Shown here: one piece after another, positions 46,484 through 55,251 of the stretch | How positions within the stretch are numbered: the first letter of the stretch is position 1 | Layout of the letters: each line of letters opens with the position of its first letter | Assembly: GCF_000732615.1 (NCBI RefSeq) | Contig: NZ_JPGL01000010.1 | Coordinates: forward strand, 62,001 to 126,000 | Length of the DNA: 64,000 nucleotides | Direction: 5' to 3' | From: Burkholderia paludis | GTDB lineage: Bacteria; Pseudomonadota; Gammaproteobacteria; Burkholderiales; Burkholderiaceae | Made by a program: the position numbers and the translations under genes | Notes under the pieces: generated by a model | The model's input: the letters and a program-made list of their open reading frames with translations, nothing else | What the model was told of the DNA's origin: nothing | Database searches by the model: none

Positions 46484-46999
46484 ATGACGTTCTCGTTCAA
46501 GTGCATAACCTGCGGTAAAACGCATCACGGCATGCCGAGCTTCGGCGCGAATGCGCCTTTCAGCTATTACGAGGTACCCGCCGCGGACAGGGCGCGTCGC
46601 TGTTCGCTCGGCAGCGACGATTGCGTCATCGATGAAAGCATGTTCTTCGTCCGCGGATGCATTGAAATACCGGTGCACGAGAGTAACGAGCCATTCTCCT
46701 GGGGAGTGTGGCTCTCGCTGAGCGAGTCCAGCTTCATGGAATGGGTGCGGACATTCGATATCGCGCATCGATCGGATGTCGGCCCGTTTTTTGGCTGGCT
46801 CAATACGCGTCTCGACATCTATCCGGAAACGCTCAATCTCAAGACGATGGTGCATCTGCGCGACAACGGCATACGGCCGTATGTCGAGCTGGAGCCCGGC
46901 GAGCATCCACTTGCGATCGAGCAACGCAACGGCATTTCACCCGGGCGGGTTGAACAGATTTACCGCAAACTGATGCACCCGGACAGCCCGGCGCAATAG
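46484..46999 (+). CDS. DUF2199 protein
   Basis: The 171-aa protein has the DUF2199 layout: an N-terminal CxxC (KCITCGKTHH), PFSYYEVPAADRARRCSLGSDDCVI, FFVRGCIEIPV, FSWGVWLSLSE, and LNTRLDIYPETLNLKTMVHLRD. The Cys and His suggest a metal-bound N-terminal knuckle. Biochemical role is unknown. It is followed by remnants of an MFS gene. Confidence 0.8.
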   Translation: MTFSFKCITCGKTHHGMPSFGANAPFSYYEVPAADRARRCSLGSDDCVIDESMFFVRGCIEIPVHESNEPFSWGVWLSLSESSFMEWVRTFDIAHRSDVGPFFGWLNTRLDIYPETLNLKTMVHLRDNGIRPYVELEPGEHPLAIEQRNGISPGRVEQIYRKLMHPDSPAQ

Positions 47000-47040
47000 C
47001 GGCTCAAGGCGAGTGTCGCGGTCACGCCCGGCGATTTCCG

Positions 47041-47307
47041 GTTGCCGGCCCCGCATGCGGTGTTCCGGCCATCCCGGCCGTGACAGGCGCCTTGCTCGCG
47101 GCGGCCGAACGGCATCGCGCCGGGATCGCTTCGGCCACCTTCACGACCGTGCGGCCGATTGGAGATGCGTTGGGCCTCGCCGTCTTCGGTGCAAGCATTG
47201 CGGGCATTCCGTGCGTGTTCGTCGTTTGCGCGTGCGCGAGCGCCCTCGCCTGCATCGTCTCCCTGATCGGCATCGGCCGACCTGACGGCGCCGTCAAACC
47301 TGCTTGA
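47041..47307 (+). pseudogene. C-terminal fragment of an MFS (DHA2-type) transporter
   Basis: In frame from about 47041 the segment reads VPAIPAVTGALLAAAERH, then RAGIASATFTTVRPIGDALG, matching the last helices of DHA2 exporters (PAMTAALLxxxxRxRAGIASGxxNTxRQxGxxLG). It ends at a natural stop at 47307. The upstream 80% of the gene is absent, so this is gene debris. Confidence 0.55.
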
Positions 47308-47535
47308 ACGACGCGCTTTCATCACGAAGCGGATGCGGTAAAGCTACGTGTCCATGCCGAACCTGCCGAGGCACAAGCGCGCCATCGCCATTTTTCGGAT
47401 CGTCAACGCCGAAGGCATAGCCGGTGCCTCGCACGCTTTTTCAACCATCGGCCGATGCTCCGGTCCGGTTCCGGCTTCGATGCCCTGGTCGAACTGCACC
47501 AGCGTGCTTCGCCAGCGCAGGAATGGCGAAACCGA

Positions 47536-48357
47536 TTACACCAGCACGCGCTGATCAAGATACGGCTTGCCGCCGCGCGAATGAATGACCGATGCGCCCC
47601 GCGATTCGAGGACGGGCAGGTCGGCCAGTGCGTTGACCACATGCTGCAGGGTCGGCAGATCGCCCCAGGTTGCACGGTGGAACTGCACGGCACCGATGCC
47701 TTCCTGCCGGCGCTCGATCGTCCTGTCGGGATCGGCGGACGGTGTAAGCGTCACCTGATTGATCTCGGCTTGCCCCCATGCGCCCGTTTGCGGGACGTAT
47801 TTCAGCATCAGCGTGCCATCCGCGTGAGCCGCCGTCGATGCAGACGGCGCATCGCTCAGTTCGGCAACCGACAGATCCAGGAAACGGAACCCCATCCAGC
47901 CGGCGGCGCATGTCTGTGTTCCGTTCCACAGGCGCGGCTCGGCTATCTCGGCATAGAGCTTGGGATGTCCGATCTCGTCGCGACCGGAAATGATCGGGTC
48001 GGCGAGGTTTTCCCAGACGACCGCGAGAAACCGGCCGGTCGCCCGATCCCGCCGGCCGGTAAAGCTCGCCGGCCAGCCGACGTGAATCATGCTGTAGCCG
48101 CGCCCGGCTAACCAGTCGATTTCCGTCAGGTAGTGAAATTCGATTGAAACGACAGGTTCGCCGGCAAGCGTGAAGCCCTCCGGCAGGTGCCGTTCGAGCA
48201 TCTTTGCATCGGTCAGGAAGTTCACGGCGACCGACAGGCGACGTGGGCTGAGTTTCGGATCGGTCGAGACGCCGTCGGGTAACTGCCGCGGCCCTGGCGC
48301 AGGCCCGAAATGCGTAGGCATCCGATATATTTTTCCTGCCTTGAACTGATAGCTCAC
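47536..48357 (-). CDS. Acetoacetate decarboxylase-family protein
   Basis: The 273-aa protein has the ADC layout. LSPRRLSVAVNFLTDAKMLERHLPEGF is the N-terminal strand, and DEIGHPKLYAEI carries the Schiff-base-type Lys region. The C-terminal half has VNALADLPVLESRGASVIH. Family members decarboxylate 3-keto acids or act as lyases/aldolases. The start is GTG 48357, with GGGAG 8 nt upstream, giving VSYQFKAGKIYRMPTHFG. It stands alone on the minus strand. Confidence 0.8.
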   Translation of the reverse strand: MSYQFKAGKIYRMPTHFGPAPGPRQLPDGVSTDPKLSPRRLSVAVNFLTDAKMLERHLPEGFTLAGEPVVSIEFHYLTEIDWLAGRGYSMIHVGWPASFTGRRDRATGRFLAVVWENLADPIISGRDEIGHPKLYAEIAEPRLWNGTQTCAAGWMGFRFLDLSVAELSDAPSASTAAHADGTLMLKYVPQTGAWGQAEINQVTLTPSADPDRTIERRQEGIGAVQFHRATWGDLPTLQHVVNALADLPVLESRGASVIHSRGGKPYLDQRVLV

Positions 48358-48669
48358 CTGATGGCTCCCGGCGTTGATGTATTGAGAATCGGTTGAGACG
48401 GATGCGTCCGGATGAAGCCCGGACTCCGCTGGTTCTGGTCCGAAAGGCGTCGAGTGCAGCAGACATCTCGATGGCAGCGTGCCCGAGGGACGCCTTGACG
48501 ATCTGGTCGTCAGTTCGCTCCAGCCAGTCACGACGCGCGCTCGATCAATCAATCAAGCAGTAGCACGGTCAATTCCGATTTTCCTCGAACCGAGCATCGG
48601 TCAAAAGAATAGCGGCGAGTGCGCTGCCTGGAAACCGCATGAGAAATATTTCAGTGATTTTGTTTTTCA

Positions 48670-48780
48670 ATGGATATCGAGGCGATGCAGGCATTCTGGC
48701 TGGTTACAGACCTCAAAGGCTTCATCCACGTGGCTGACGCTCGGGGCGGAATGATCGATGACGAGTGGAGCGCAACTTGA
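48670..48780 (+). pseudogene. LysR regulator N-terminal fragment
   Basis: A 36-codon frame reads MDIEAMQAFWLVTDLKGFIHVADARGG and then loses homology and stops. The start matches the LysR N-terminus (xLxAFxxVxxxxSFxxAA), but the HTH core after about residue 25 is missing. It is probably the left-over 5' end of a deleted gene. Confidence 0.4.
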
Positions 48781-49065
48781 GTCGGCCTCGCAGGGCGCGC
48801 GATGAAACGTCACCTGCCGGATCGGCAGAAAGCAGAAGGCCGACGTTGCCCTCGGCGATGCGGGCGACGGTTGAATCGATTGCACCCATCAATGATTGGC
48901 TGTACCCCGCAGGTGCTGCAGGATTGAGTCACGCGTGAAGGGGGCGACGCTGGTCGCTGCGTGGGATGTCCCCTTTCTCCGTAGACGGTACGCGTAGAAC
49001 GCCGCGACCCGCCGCACACCACACACGATGCCCGGGTCGAGCGCACGCCACCGGGAGGAGATGCC

Positions 49066-49190
49066 ATGCCGATGTCGTATCTGCAGGCGCCCACGCCAAA
49101 GTACGGCGAACCCGGCGTGACGCCGGCATCCCTGCAGTTGATCGAGCAGGCCGCCGGTGCGTGGGCGGCCACATTGCTCAGCAGACGGAT
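49066..49190 (+). pseudogene. Possible truncated 5' end of an unidentified gene
   Basis: The ATG is preceded by a strong ribosome site (gggaggagatgcc) and opens MPMSYLQAPTPKYGEPGVTP, then LQLIEQAAGAWAA. The coding character fades near 49190, exactly where the opposite-strand GAD-like gene ends. It looks like the head of a gene cut by a rearrangement. Its family is not recognised. Confidence 0.3.
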
Positions 49191-49197
49191 ATCCGCA

Positions 49198-50628
49198 TCA
49201 TGTTTGCCAGCCACGAGCGCGTGTCACCAAAACGTCTCCAACCTTCGGGCCGTTCTCGATGGTGCCGTCGACGCCTCGCCGATAGGAAACACCGGCGCCG
49301 CAGGCATGAGGGGTCATCCGCCAAACCCAGCCTTCGAGATTGCGCCCGGAGTGCTCGGGAGAATAGAGCGGCATGTTCATGCGCAATCCGTCCTCCGATC
49401 CGAGATCCAGCGTGCACATGACGGACCCCTCCCCTTCCTCTTCTTCATCCGGATTCGGTATGTCGACGTGCGTGATGGTCGCTCGTAACGGTTCGACATG
49501 GATCAATGCCTGCAGTGCTTTCGGAAAATCGTCGAACGGTGGCGCAACACGTCCATCGGCCTGCTCTTCAACGAATGCGTCGCTTAACGTCACTTTCCGA
49601 AAGTAGGACTCGCTGCGCCCCATCAGGTTGCGACCACCTATCGCGGTTGCCATATCCTCCAGTTCGTTGGCGCGAAGCAGGAAAGTTGTCCCGTTCGAAT
49701 ACATCGCGATTAGCTGGTCGTCGTCGGCGTCACCGCCGGACGAGTTGTGCTCCAGAGCAATATCGAGCGTAACGCCATCATCGCCATCGGAACTGCGTTG
49801 GGTTGTGTAGACGCCGCTATAGGCGCGCACGTTGACGCGCGCGAAAGTCTTGTCTTGAATTTCCCAGAGCAGCAGGTCGTATAGACCATTCGGTTGCAAG
49901 GCAAGCAATCGATGCCAGTCCAGGTACGAGGACAGATACAAGCCGACAAGATCACGTTCGCTGACCATCTCCTCGAACCGGCTACGATATTCGTCAGGCA
50001 GTGCGTCAAGTACGGTCGCGGGACGTTTGGCTGCAGATGAGTGCAATTCAACGGCGTCGCGAAGCCGACGGTGCAATTCGAGAGCATTGACTTTTTCGAT
50101 TCTCAGCATCTGCATGGACAGCGATACCTGCTCGACTTCGTAGACTTCCCCTGGTTCCAGCGTTTGGCATGTCTCTCGTGCAGACCGTATCAGTACCGGA
50201 GAAACGATCGAGTGCAGCGAGGCCGGTTCGCACAGGATCTTGTTGAAGCAATCATCGAGGCTCCAGGCCAAATCCCCTGTTTGCTTCGATACAGGATCGA
50301 TATATGCGACGTCCTCATCTATCGCGGTCAGTTTTCGATAGTAAAGCAGTGTCCCGAACGGGAGCAGCGCGATGGGAATACGTCGCACGGAACCAGGTGG
50401 TGAGATAATCCAGCGATCAAGCGTCGCTTGCCATTGACCAGGATCGATCAGGGCAAGTTGGAGGCTCCCATACAGCCCAAGCCCTTTGGTTCGCCAGAGT
50501 TGAAGCAGACTGGCAGGGAGGATGCCACTATAAGCGGACACAAGATCGCGAGGAGCCGGAGAAACGTGTCGTGACGGGGGATGTGATTGCACGAAGCGAT
50601 GAAGCGCGAGACGGCGGAAAAAGCTCAT
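49198..50628 (-). CDS. GAD-like/DUF1851 immunity-type protein with C-terminal extension
   Basis: The 476-aa protein's N-terminal 150 residues match the GAD-like plus DUF1851 pattern of T6SS immunity proteins such as Tdi1 (FVQSHPPSRHVSPAPRDLV, LPASLLQLWRTKGLGLYG, GTLLYYRKLTAIDEDVAYIDPVSK). The 320-residue C-terminal part is an unrecognised alpha/beta region with an acidic run PNPDEEEEGEG. ATG 50628 has GGAG 8 nt upstream. No cognate toxin is beside it, so it may be an orphan immunity gene. Confidence 0.6.
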   Translation of the reverse strand: MSFFRRLALHRFVQSHPPSRHVSPAPRDLVSAYSGILPASLLQLWRTKGLGLYGSLQLALIDPGQWQATLDRWIISPPGSVRRIPIALLPFGTLLYYRKLTAIDEDVAYIDPVSKQTGDLAWSLDDCFNKILCEPASLHSIVSPVLIRSARETCQTLEPGEVYEVEQVSLSMQMLRIEKVNALELHRRLRDAVELHSSAAKRPATVLDALPDEYRSRFEEMVSERDLVGLYLSSYLDWHRLLALQPNGLYDLLLWEIQDKTFARVNVRAYSGVYTTQRSSDGDDGVTLDIALEHNSSGGDADDDQLIAMYSNGTTFLLRANELEDMATAIGGRNLMGRSESYFRKVTLSDAFVEEQADGRVAPPFDDFPKALQALIHVEPLRATITHVDIPNPDEEEEGEGSVMCTLDLGSEDGLRMNMPLYSPEHSGRNLEGWVWRMTPHACGAGVSYRRGVDGTIENGPKVGDVLVTRARGWQT

Positions 50629-50899
50629 GGCAACCACTCCAATAAAATATCAATGCCATCAAATATCGCCTTGATATTATCTCATCAATGGAACTATCGA
50701 CGTTCAGTCACCCGTAAAACGGGCTACGACATAGTGAGGTGCGCTCAGCGCATTCCGGCCCATCAATTCAGGAATTGTTACTCAAGACAGAAATTTCCCC
50801 TATCAAGAGAATCCGTCGCTGTTCCAGCCAATATCCTCGGCCGCACCCTGATTTTCACAGGGGGGCGCCTCTCAATGTTCCTATCGTACCGCGCGCCTT

Positions 50900-51478
50900 A
50901 TGACGACCTCGCCACTCCTCTCCAATGAGAAAATAGAGCTGTTGCTGACTCAGCAACCTATTTCTGACCGGCATCCTTGGGTGACTTGCGACGAGGCAGT
51001 CATCGATGATTACCTGAGAAACGCGTGCGATGCCATCGAGCGAACAACGGGAGCAAGATCGCACATTGAATGGGGACACTACGGGTCCGGCTACGCATCC
51101 TTTGTCGATGCCTGGTTTTACAAGGACACGCCGGAGTTTGACGTTGCACGACCACGTCCTCTCTGGGAAAGCCATGTCGGATTGGTGGTGTTGCTCAGTC
51201 GCCTATCCCCATACTTCGTGTTCATGGAAGGAGAGAAGCATTGGCATCTTCGCGAACAGGGAAGCTACCTTCCGGCGTTTGACATGCTGGACAGGCTGAA
51301 AAACAAAGGGGTCCAGCAGTTGGCGAAGGACGTGCAACCTGTTCTGGAGAGCTACGGCCTTGCTCGCGCAACTCGAATCGAACTATCGGATTCATTGCCG
51401 CCCGGCACGTATGTGCCGACGATCCTCAATGATCGCGGACACACACAGTTCGACGCGCTCTTCTACTGGGAAGATTGA
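50900..51478 (+). CDS. Hypothetical protein, immunity-like
   Basis: The 192-aa soluble protein has no known motif. The aromatic-rich core (IEWGHYGSGYASFVDAWFY... ESHVGLVVLLSRLSPYFVFMEGEKHWH) resembles small polymorphic-toxin immunity proteins. Codon use and GC are lower than the neighbours, suggesting transfer. No clear ribosome site precedes the ATG. It diverges from the GAD-like gene across 270 bp of AT-rich DNA. Confidence 0.6.
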   Translation: MTTSPLLSNEKIELLLTQQPISDRHPWVTCDEAVIDDYLRNACDAIERTTGARSHIEWGHYGSGYASFVDAWFYKDTPEFDVARPRPLWESHVGLVVLLSRLSPYFVFMEGEKHWHLREQGSYLPAFDMLDRLKNKGVQQLAKDVQPVLESYGLARATRIELSDSLPPGTYVPTILNDRGHTQFDALFYWED

Positions 51479-51931
51479 ACATGTGAGCGCATTGCAATGT
51501 ATTTCCCCAGTGAAAACCTGCTCACGCGACAATGGACGAAACGACGATGAGCACAAGGATGGACGAGGACATCAAGCGATGGCGACCACACTCGCCAGGT
51601 TGTCGAACGACGAAGTGCTGGACGAACAGGTCGCTTTTCCACCACGCGCCGACGAGGCCGCCCCTTGCATTGTCCAATGCCAGCAGCTTCCTGCGCAAAG
51701 CCCTCACGCTTAACGGTCCACTCGGCCTGACTGACATCGAAGCGGTACATCTGAAACGTCGGCCCGCGACAAGTGAATGGACGGGATCGCCATGGAGGTG
51801 CGAATATTCAGGGGCGCCTGGAGTTCTACGAACAGTGACGCCGCGTGATCAACCAGGTGAACCCATTTTCGCAGGACGATGCGCACTTGCGGTATAAAAT
51901 CCGGCAAACCACACACTGCTCCCGAAACGAA
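51479..51931. other. Junk-like gap with IS remnant
   Basis: The 453 bp between the two orphan soluble-protein genes has only short frames and one IS3-type orfA start (51547). The abrupt loss of similarity after about 40 bp suggests several deletion joints. Confidence 0.4.
51547..51585 (+). pseudogene. IS3-family orfA 5' remnant
   Basis: The frame MSTRMDEDIKRW matches the start of an IS3-family (DUF1153-like) transposase orfA common in Burkholderia. Similarity ends after residue 12 or so, where the sequence continues as unrelated DNA. Identified from memory of the family start only. Confidence 0.35.
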
Positions 51932-52507
51932 ATGAGTCACGGCTCCCCTGATCTGATTCACATCCATGAGGACGACTGGGGGCTACGCAGCCTTCACCCC
52001 GTCGCTGTCCTGCGTGAAGTAAGCAGCGATATTGAAGCGGCGCGAGATGCCAGTCAAAAAAACCAGGCGACATCGGGAGTTGGCTGGACTGATCTGCACA
52101 TCATTCAACAGCCTTCGACAAACTACGCCCAAGCCGGGCTTCGCTTGGCTGATGTCGTCACGGCTCTGAGCTCGATCCAGCCCCGGGTCAAGCGCTTTTA
52201 CGCAACAGCTTCCGCCGGGTTTGATCTGGCGCAGCGAGATCCCTATGGTTCCTATGACGAAGATGCCTGGTGCTTCGGGCGCCAGCATTGTTATCTCAAG
52301 GTGGAAGTCAAAGACGACCTCGTAACGGAAATCTGGTTCGATATTTCCAGCTCAGACGCAGCAGATGCCGATGCATTGCGCCGCATGTTCGAGGCAATCG
52401 ATCGGCTCGTGCCCGGCATGGTGGCCGACTACTGCATGGACGCCCACGGTCTGGTCGCGGACCGCGAATTTCTCGATATGTACTTCCAGCGTGTCATGGC
52501 GGACTAA
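51932..52507 (+). CDS. Hypothetical protein, immunity-like
   Basis: The 191-aa soluble acidic protein has the segments HGSPDLIHIHEDDWGLRSLHP, DAWCFGRQHCYLKVEVKDDLVTEIWFDIS and a helical C-terminus. No family is named confidently. The size, acidity and island context fit an immunity protein. ATG 51932 is the best start; an in-frame start at 51845 would add 29 residues. Confidence 0.6.
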   Translation: MSHGSPDLIHIHEDDWGLRSLHPVAVLREVSSDIEAARDASQKNQATSGVGWTDLHIIQQPSTNYAQAGLRLADVVTALSSIQPRVKRFYATASAGFDLAQRDPYGSYDEDAWCFGRQHCYLKVEVKDDLVTEIWFDISSSDAADADALRRMFEAIDRLVPGMVADYCMDAHGLVADREFLDMYFQRVMAD

Positions 52508-53037
52508 CGTACGTGTTTCGCGTTCCTTTGGATAGGCCATTCTCGATCCATAACGCGCCTTTCACGCTCTTTCCGCAGGGCGCTGCGCTCCTTTTGGCGC
52601 TGCTGCCAGATCTGTTGTTGCGCGCTCGTTGCCGATAGCCTGCCCCTGCCTCCTTGAGCGGCTGCAGGGTGCACCTTCGTATTCAGCACAAACTCTCATG
52701 CCCGAATAACAATCAACCTTACCGGCGCCCGACTCCGTTCAGGCTCATCTGCGTTTTGGAAGGTACTGATCGTCAAGCTTTGTTGCGCTGTGCCCGGCGA
52801 GCGATTCCGATACCGGCCCGGTACGTCCGATCGGTTATTCCCCATCGGGTATTCAACGGGCGAATCTGATCGCTTGCCCGGTGCGGAGTGCCTGTATCGC
52901 TCAACCGGTTCACGCGGCTGACAGTCGAGACAGACACGTCCACCTGTCGAGCGATCTGACGTTGCAGCAAGCACTGCTGGCGCAACTCCACGGTCGGCAA
53001 GGCCGTTGCGGGAGCAACGGCGCGTGGAGAGCGGCGC
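52508..53037. other. Gap with IS481 transposase debris
   Basis: The 530 bp upstream of the fabI stop is degenerate. The only recognisable piece is the IS481-type transposase remnant listed separately. Confidence 0.45.
52870..53010 (-). pseudogene. IS481-family transposase remnant, frameshifted
   Basis: On the minus strand one frame reads TVELRQQCLLQRQIARQVDV and SVSTVSRV (the IS481 helix-turn-helix). A second frame, beginning at the same joint, reads REPVERYRHSAPG, the segment that normally lies about 15-20 residues further on. Canonical spacing between them is lost, so there is an internal deletion with a frameshift. Catalytic DDE residues are absent. Confidence 0.55.
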
Positions 53038-53829
53038 TTACTCTTCGAGACCGGCCATCCCGCCGACAACCGCATTGAAACCGCTGTCGACGTGCATGAT
53101 CTCGGCCGTCACGCCGCTCGCGAGGTCCGACAGCAGGAACGCGCCGGCATTGCCGACCTGCTCGATCGTCACGTTGCGCTTGAGCGGCGCATTGTGCTCG
53201 ACGAACTCGAGGATCTTGCCGAAGCCCTTGATGCCGCTCGCGGCGAGCGTCTTGATCGGGCCCGCCGAGATGCCGTTCACGCGGATGCCCTTGGCACCGA
53301 GCGACACGGCGAGGTAGCGCACGCTGGCCTCGAGCGCGGCCTTCGCAACGCCCATCGTGTTGTAGTTCGGAATCGCCTTCTCCGCGCCGAGGTAGGACAG
53401 CGTCAGCAGCGACGCGTCGTCCGACAGCAGCGGCAGCGCGGCCTTGGCGAGCGCGGGGAAGCTGTACGCGGAGATGTCGTGTGCGATGCGGAAGTTCTCG
53501 CGCGTCAGGCCGTCGAGGAAGTCGCCGGCGATCGCTTCGCGCGGCGCGAAGCCGATCGAGTGAACGAGGCCGTCGAGCCGGTCCCAGTGCTGGCCGAGCG
53601 AGGCGAACAGCGCGTCGATCTGCGCGTCGTCGGCGACGTCGCACGCAAACACCAGCGTGCTGTCGAACTCCGCGGCGAATTCGGTGATGCGATCCTTGAA
53701 GCGATCGCCGACATAGGTGAACGCGAGTTCGGCGCCTTCACGATGACAGGCCTTGGCGATGCCGTATGCGATCGAACGGTTCGACAGCAGGCCCGTCAGC
53801 AGAATGCGTTTTCCAGCGAGGAAGCCCAT
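53038..53829 (-). CDS. fabI: Enoyl-[acyl-carrier-protein] reductase (NADH)
   Basis: The 263-aa FabI has the N-terminal [21 protein letters not shown], the active-site pair Y156 (in NYNTMGVAK) and K163, Y146, and the substrate-side HDISAYSF. It catalyses the last reduction in each fatty acid elongation cycle and is the triclosan target. ATG 53829 has GGAG upstream. Burkholderia often carry more than one FabI; whether this is the main copy cannot be told here. Confidence 0.95.
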   Translation of the reverse strand: MGFLAGKRILLTGLLSNRSIAYGIAKACHREGAELAFTYVGDRFKDRITEFAAEFDSTLVFACDVADDAQIDALFASLGQHWDRLDGLVHSIGFAPREAIAGDFLDGLTRENFRIAHDISAYSFPALAKAALPLLSDDASLLTLSYLGAEKAIPNYNTMGVAKAALEASVRYLAVSLGAKGIRVNGISAGPIKTLAASGIKGFGKILEFVEHNAPLKRNVTIEQVGNAGAFLLSDLASGVTAEIMHVDSGFNAVVGGMAGLEE

Positions 53830-54522
53830 GAATTCTCCTGTTGAAGCGCACGCCCGCGTCATTCGGCAGGCGGCGGATGGTGATGATCGGTTACGAGTGG
53901 GTAAAATTCTCTCACATTGGTATTCACGATCGACCGAGAGGCTTCCATGACGACATGGTTTTCCCGCAGCCGCACGGCCGGAATCGCCTCGCTGAGTGAC
54001 GGCACGTTTGCCATCGAAGTCGGCACCGCTGAACAGGCTTCCGTCTGCCGAGGGCAACGCCACGCGGCGCTCGCCCGGCGATCAGGTTTCGACTTCTGAA
54101 CGCCCGTCGCTACAGTAAAAGACAAGCGCCGGCCGGCGGTTTGGCGCGTATCGAATCGCCTTGGTCGTATCGGGTTTTGCGGAAAGCACGACACACATCG
54201 CTTCGAATCAGCTGAGCGCCGCGTGGCAAGTATCGTTTAACCGCGCTTCAACCCTGACACCATCTTCGTGCGCACGGGCGGCGGCATCAACACCTGCGTT
54301 GCAGCGATTCAAAGCAGCTTTGGAAAAGCCGCAGGTCTTCACTCGAGCGCTTCTGCTCCCGGACCACTACCGAATGGGGCATGCCGTCGATTCCGCCGCA
54401 ATCATATCGGCGCATAGGGCGAACTCGCATTGTCCATGCGCAACCTCACGATCATGAAGCGCGTCCAAGCAGGCAAACCTCTCCCGGTTTGGCCCGGTGG
54501 GTTCAGGCAGTCTGCGGACACG
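53830..54522. other. Gap, no supported gene
   Basis: The 693-bp region upstream of fabI has a short plus-strand frame (53917-54099) and an unplaced segment near 54240-54430 that reads FNPDTIFVRTGGGINTCVAA but has no family I recognise. AT-rich sequence at about 53895-53935 (gggtaaaattctctcacatt) could hold the fabI promoter. Confidence 0.35.
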
Positions 54523-54927
54523 CTATCCGAAAACCCGAGCCCATACCGCCCGAAGGCGTCGCGCGCGGTCTTCGAAGAGATATGAGGCCGCCAGCGTCAA
54601 GAGACCTGAAATTGCCCCCGTCACGATGTGCTCGACATAGGGGATACGGTAGTGACTCGTGTGCGAGTAAGCGTCGCCCAGTGCCGTGAGGACGCCAACG
54701 ACCAACGCATTGCCGTATCGATTCACGTAGAGTTTCGCCGCAGGCGTGAACGTCAACAGTACGGCCAGGAGTCCGGTAAGCAGGCCCGTATGAAATGCAA
54801 TGGTCCAGTGGGCAAGGCTCATGATATTGCCCCAACTCCCCGGCATGCAGGTCATGCACGCGCTGGTCGGCTGCCAGAAGCGCTGGATAAACAGTCTGAC
54901 GCGAAGCTTCCACTCGGTTGACATCAT
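54523..54927 (-). CDS. Hypothetical small membrane protein
   Basis: The 134-aa protein has about three membrane helices (LAHWTIAFHTGLLTGLLAVLLTF, ALVVGVLTALGDAY, IVTGAISGLLTLAASYLF). Several Met codons near the N-terminus make the exact start uncertain. No motif is recognised and the ribosome site is weak. Confidence 0.55.
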   Translation of the reverse strand: MMSTEWKLRVRLFIQRFWQPTSACMTCMPGSWGNIMSLAHWTIAFHTGLLTGLLAVLLTFTPAAKLYVNRYGNALVVGVLTALGDAYSHTSHYRIPYVEHIVTGAISGLLTLAASYLFEDRARRLRAVWARVFG

Positions 54928-55241
54928 GCATTCCCATCAATGCCGTCGTCACGGCCGACTCGCCACACGTATCGTTGAAGCCGCTCCCCAACCCCTTTAG
55001 CGAGCAGGTTGGCAGTACGCCGCAGCGGTCGAGCAATAACCTGGAGATGGGGGAATACTACTCCACGATCCGGCGGCCACCGTCTCGACCGAGACCGGAA
55101 TTCAACGCCTGCGTCCACCAGTGCGGCCACGTCCGTAGCGGGCATCGAACGATGCGCTTCCGCGCGAAGTCGGCGTCCGGCATCGACTGCGGATTCAAGC
55201 GCTCGATAACCGCCCCCCTTCGACAAAACCGTCGTTGTCAC
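54924..55241 (-). CDS. Doubtful ORF overlapping the membrane protein
   Basis: A 105-codon GTG frame starts 10 bp after the dehalogenase stop and ends in an ATGA overlap with the membrane-protein start, an arrangement typical of coupled genes. The protein is Arg-rich, has no family, and no ribosome site is visible, so it may be a chance high-GC frame. Confidence 0.2.
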   Translation of the reverse strand: MTTTVLSKGGGYRALESAVDAGRRLRAEAHRSMPATDVAALVDAGVEFRSRSRRWPPDRGVVFPHLQVIARPLRRTANLLAKGVGERLQRYVWRVGRDDGIDGNA

Positions 55242-55251
55242 GCTAAAGCCG

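Larger units (their letters stand above)
48358..49197. other. Degraded accessory stretch
   Basis: The 840 bp is mostly without genes. It contains a LysR N-terminal fragment (48670) and an isolated ORF start with a good ribosome site (49066). The rest looks like decayed sequence from past insertions or deletions. Confidence 0.45.

Noticed and set aside
54240-54430. Plus-strand frame reading FNPDTIFVRTGGGINTCVAA as a possible pseudogene.
   Set aside because: It looks protein-like for about 20 residues but I recognise no family and there is no start or ribosome site.
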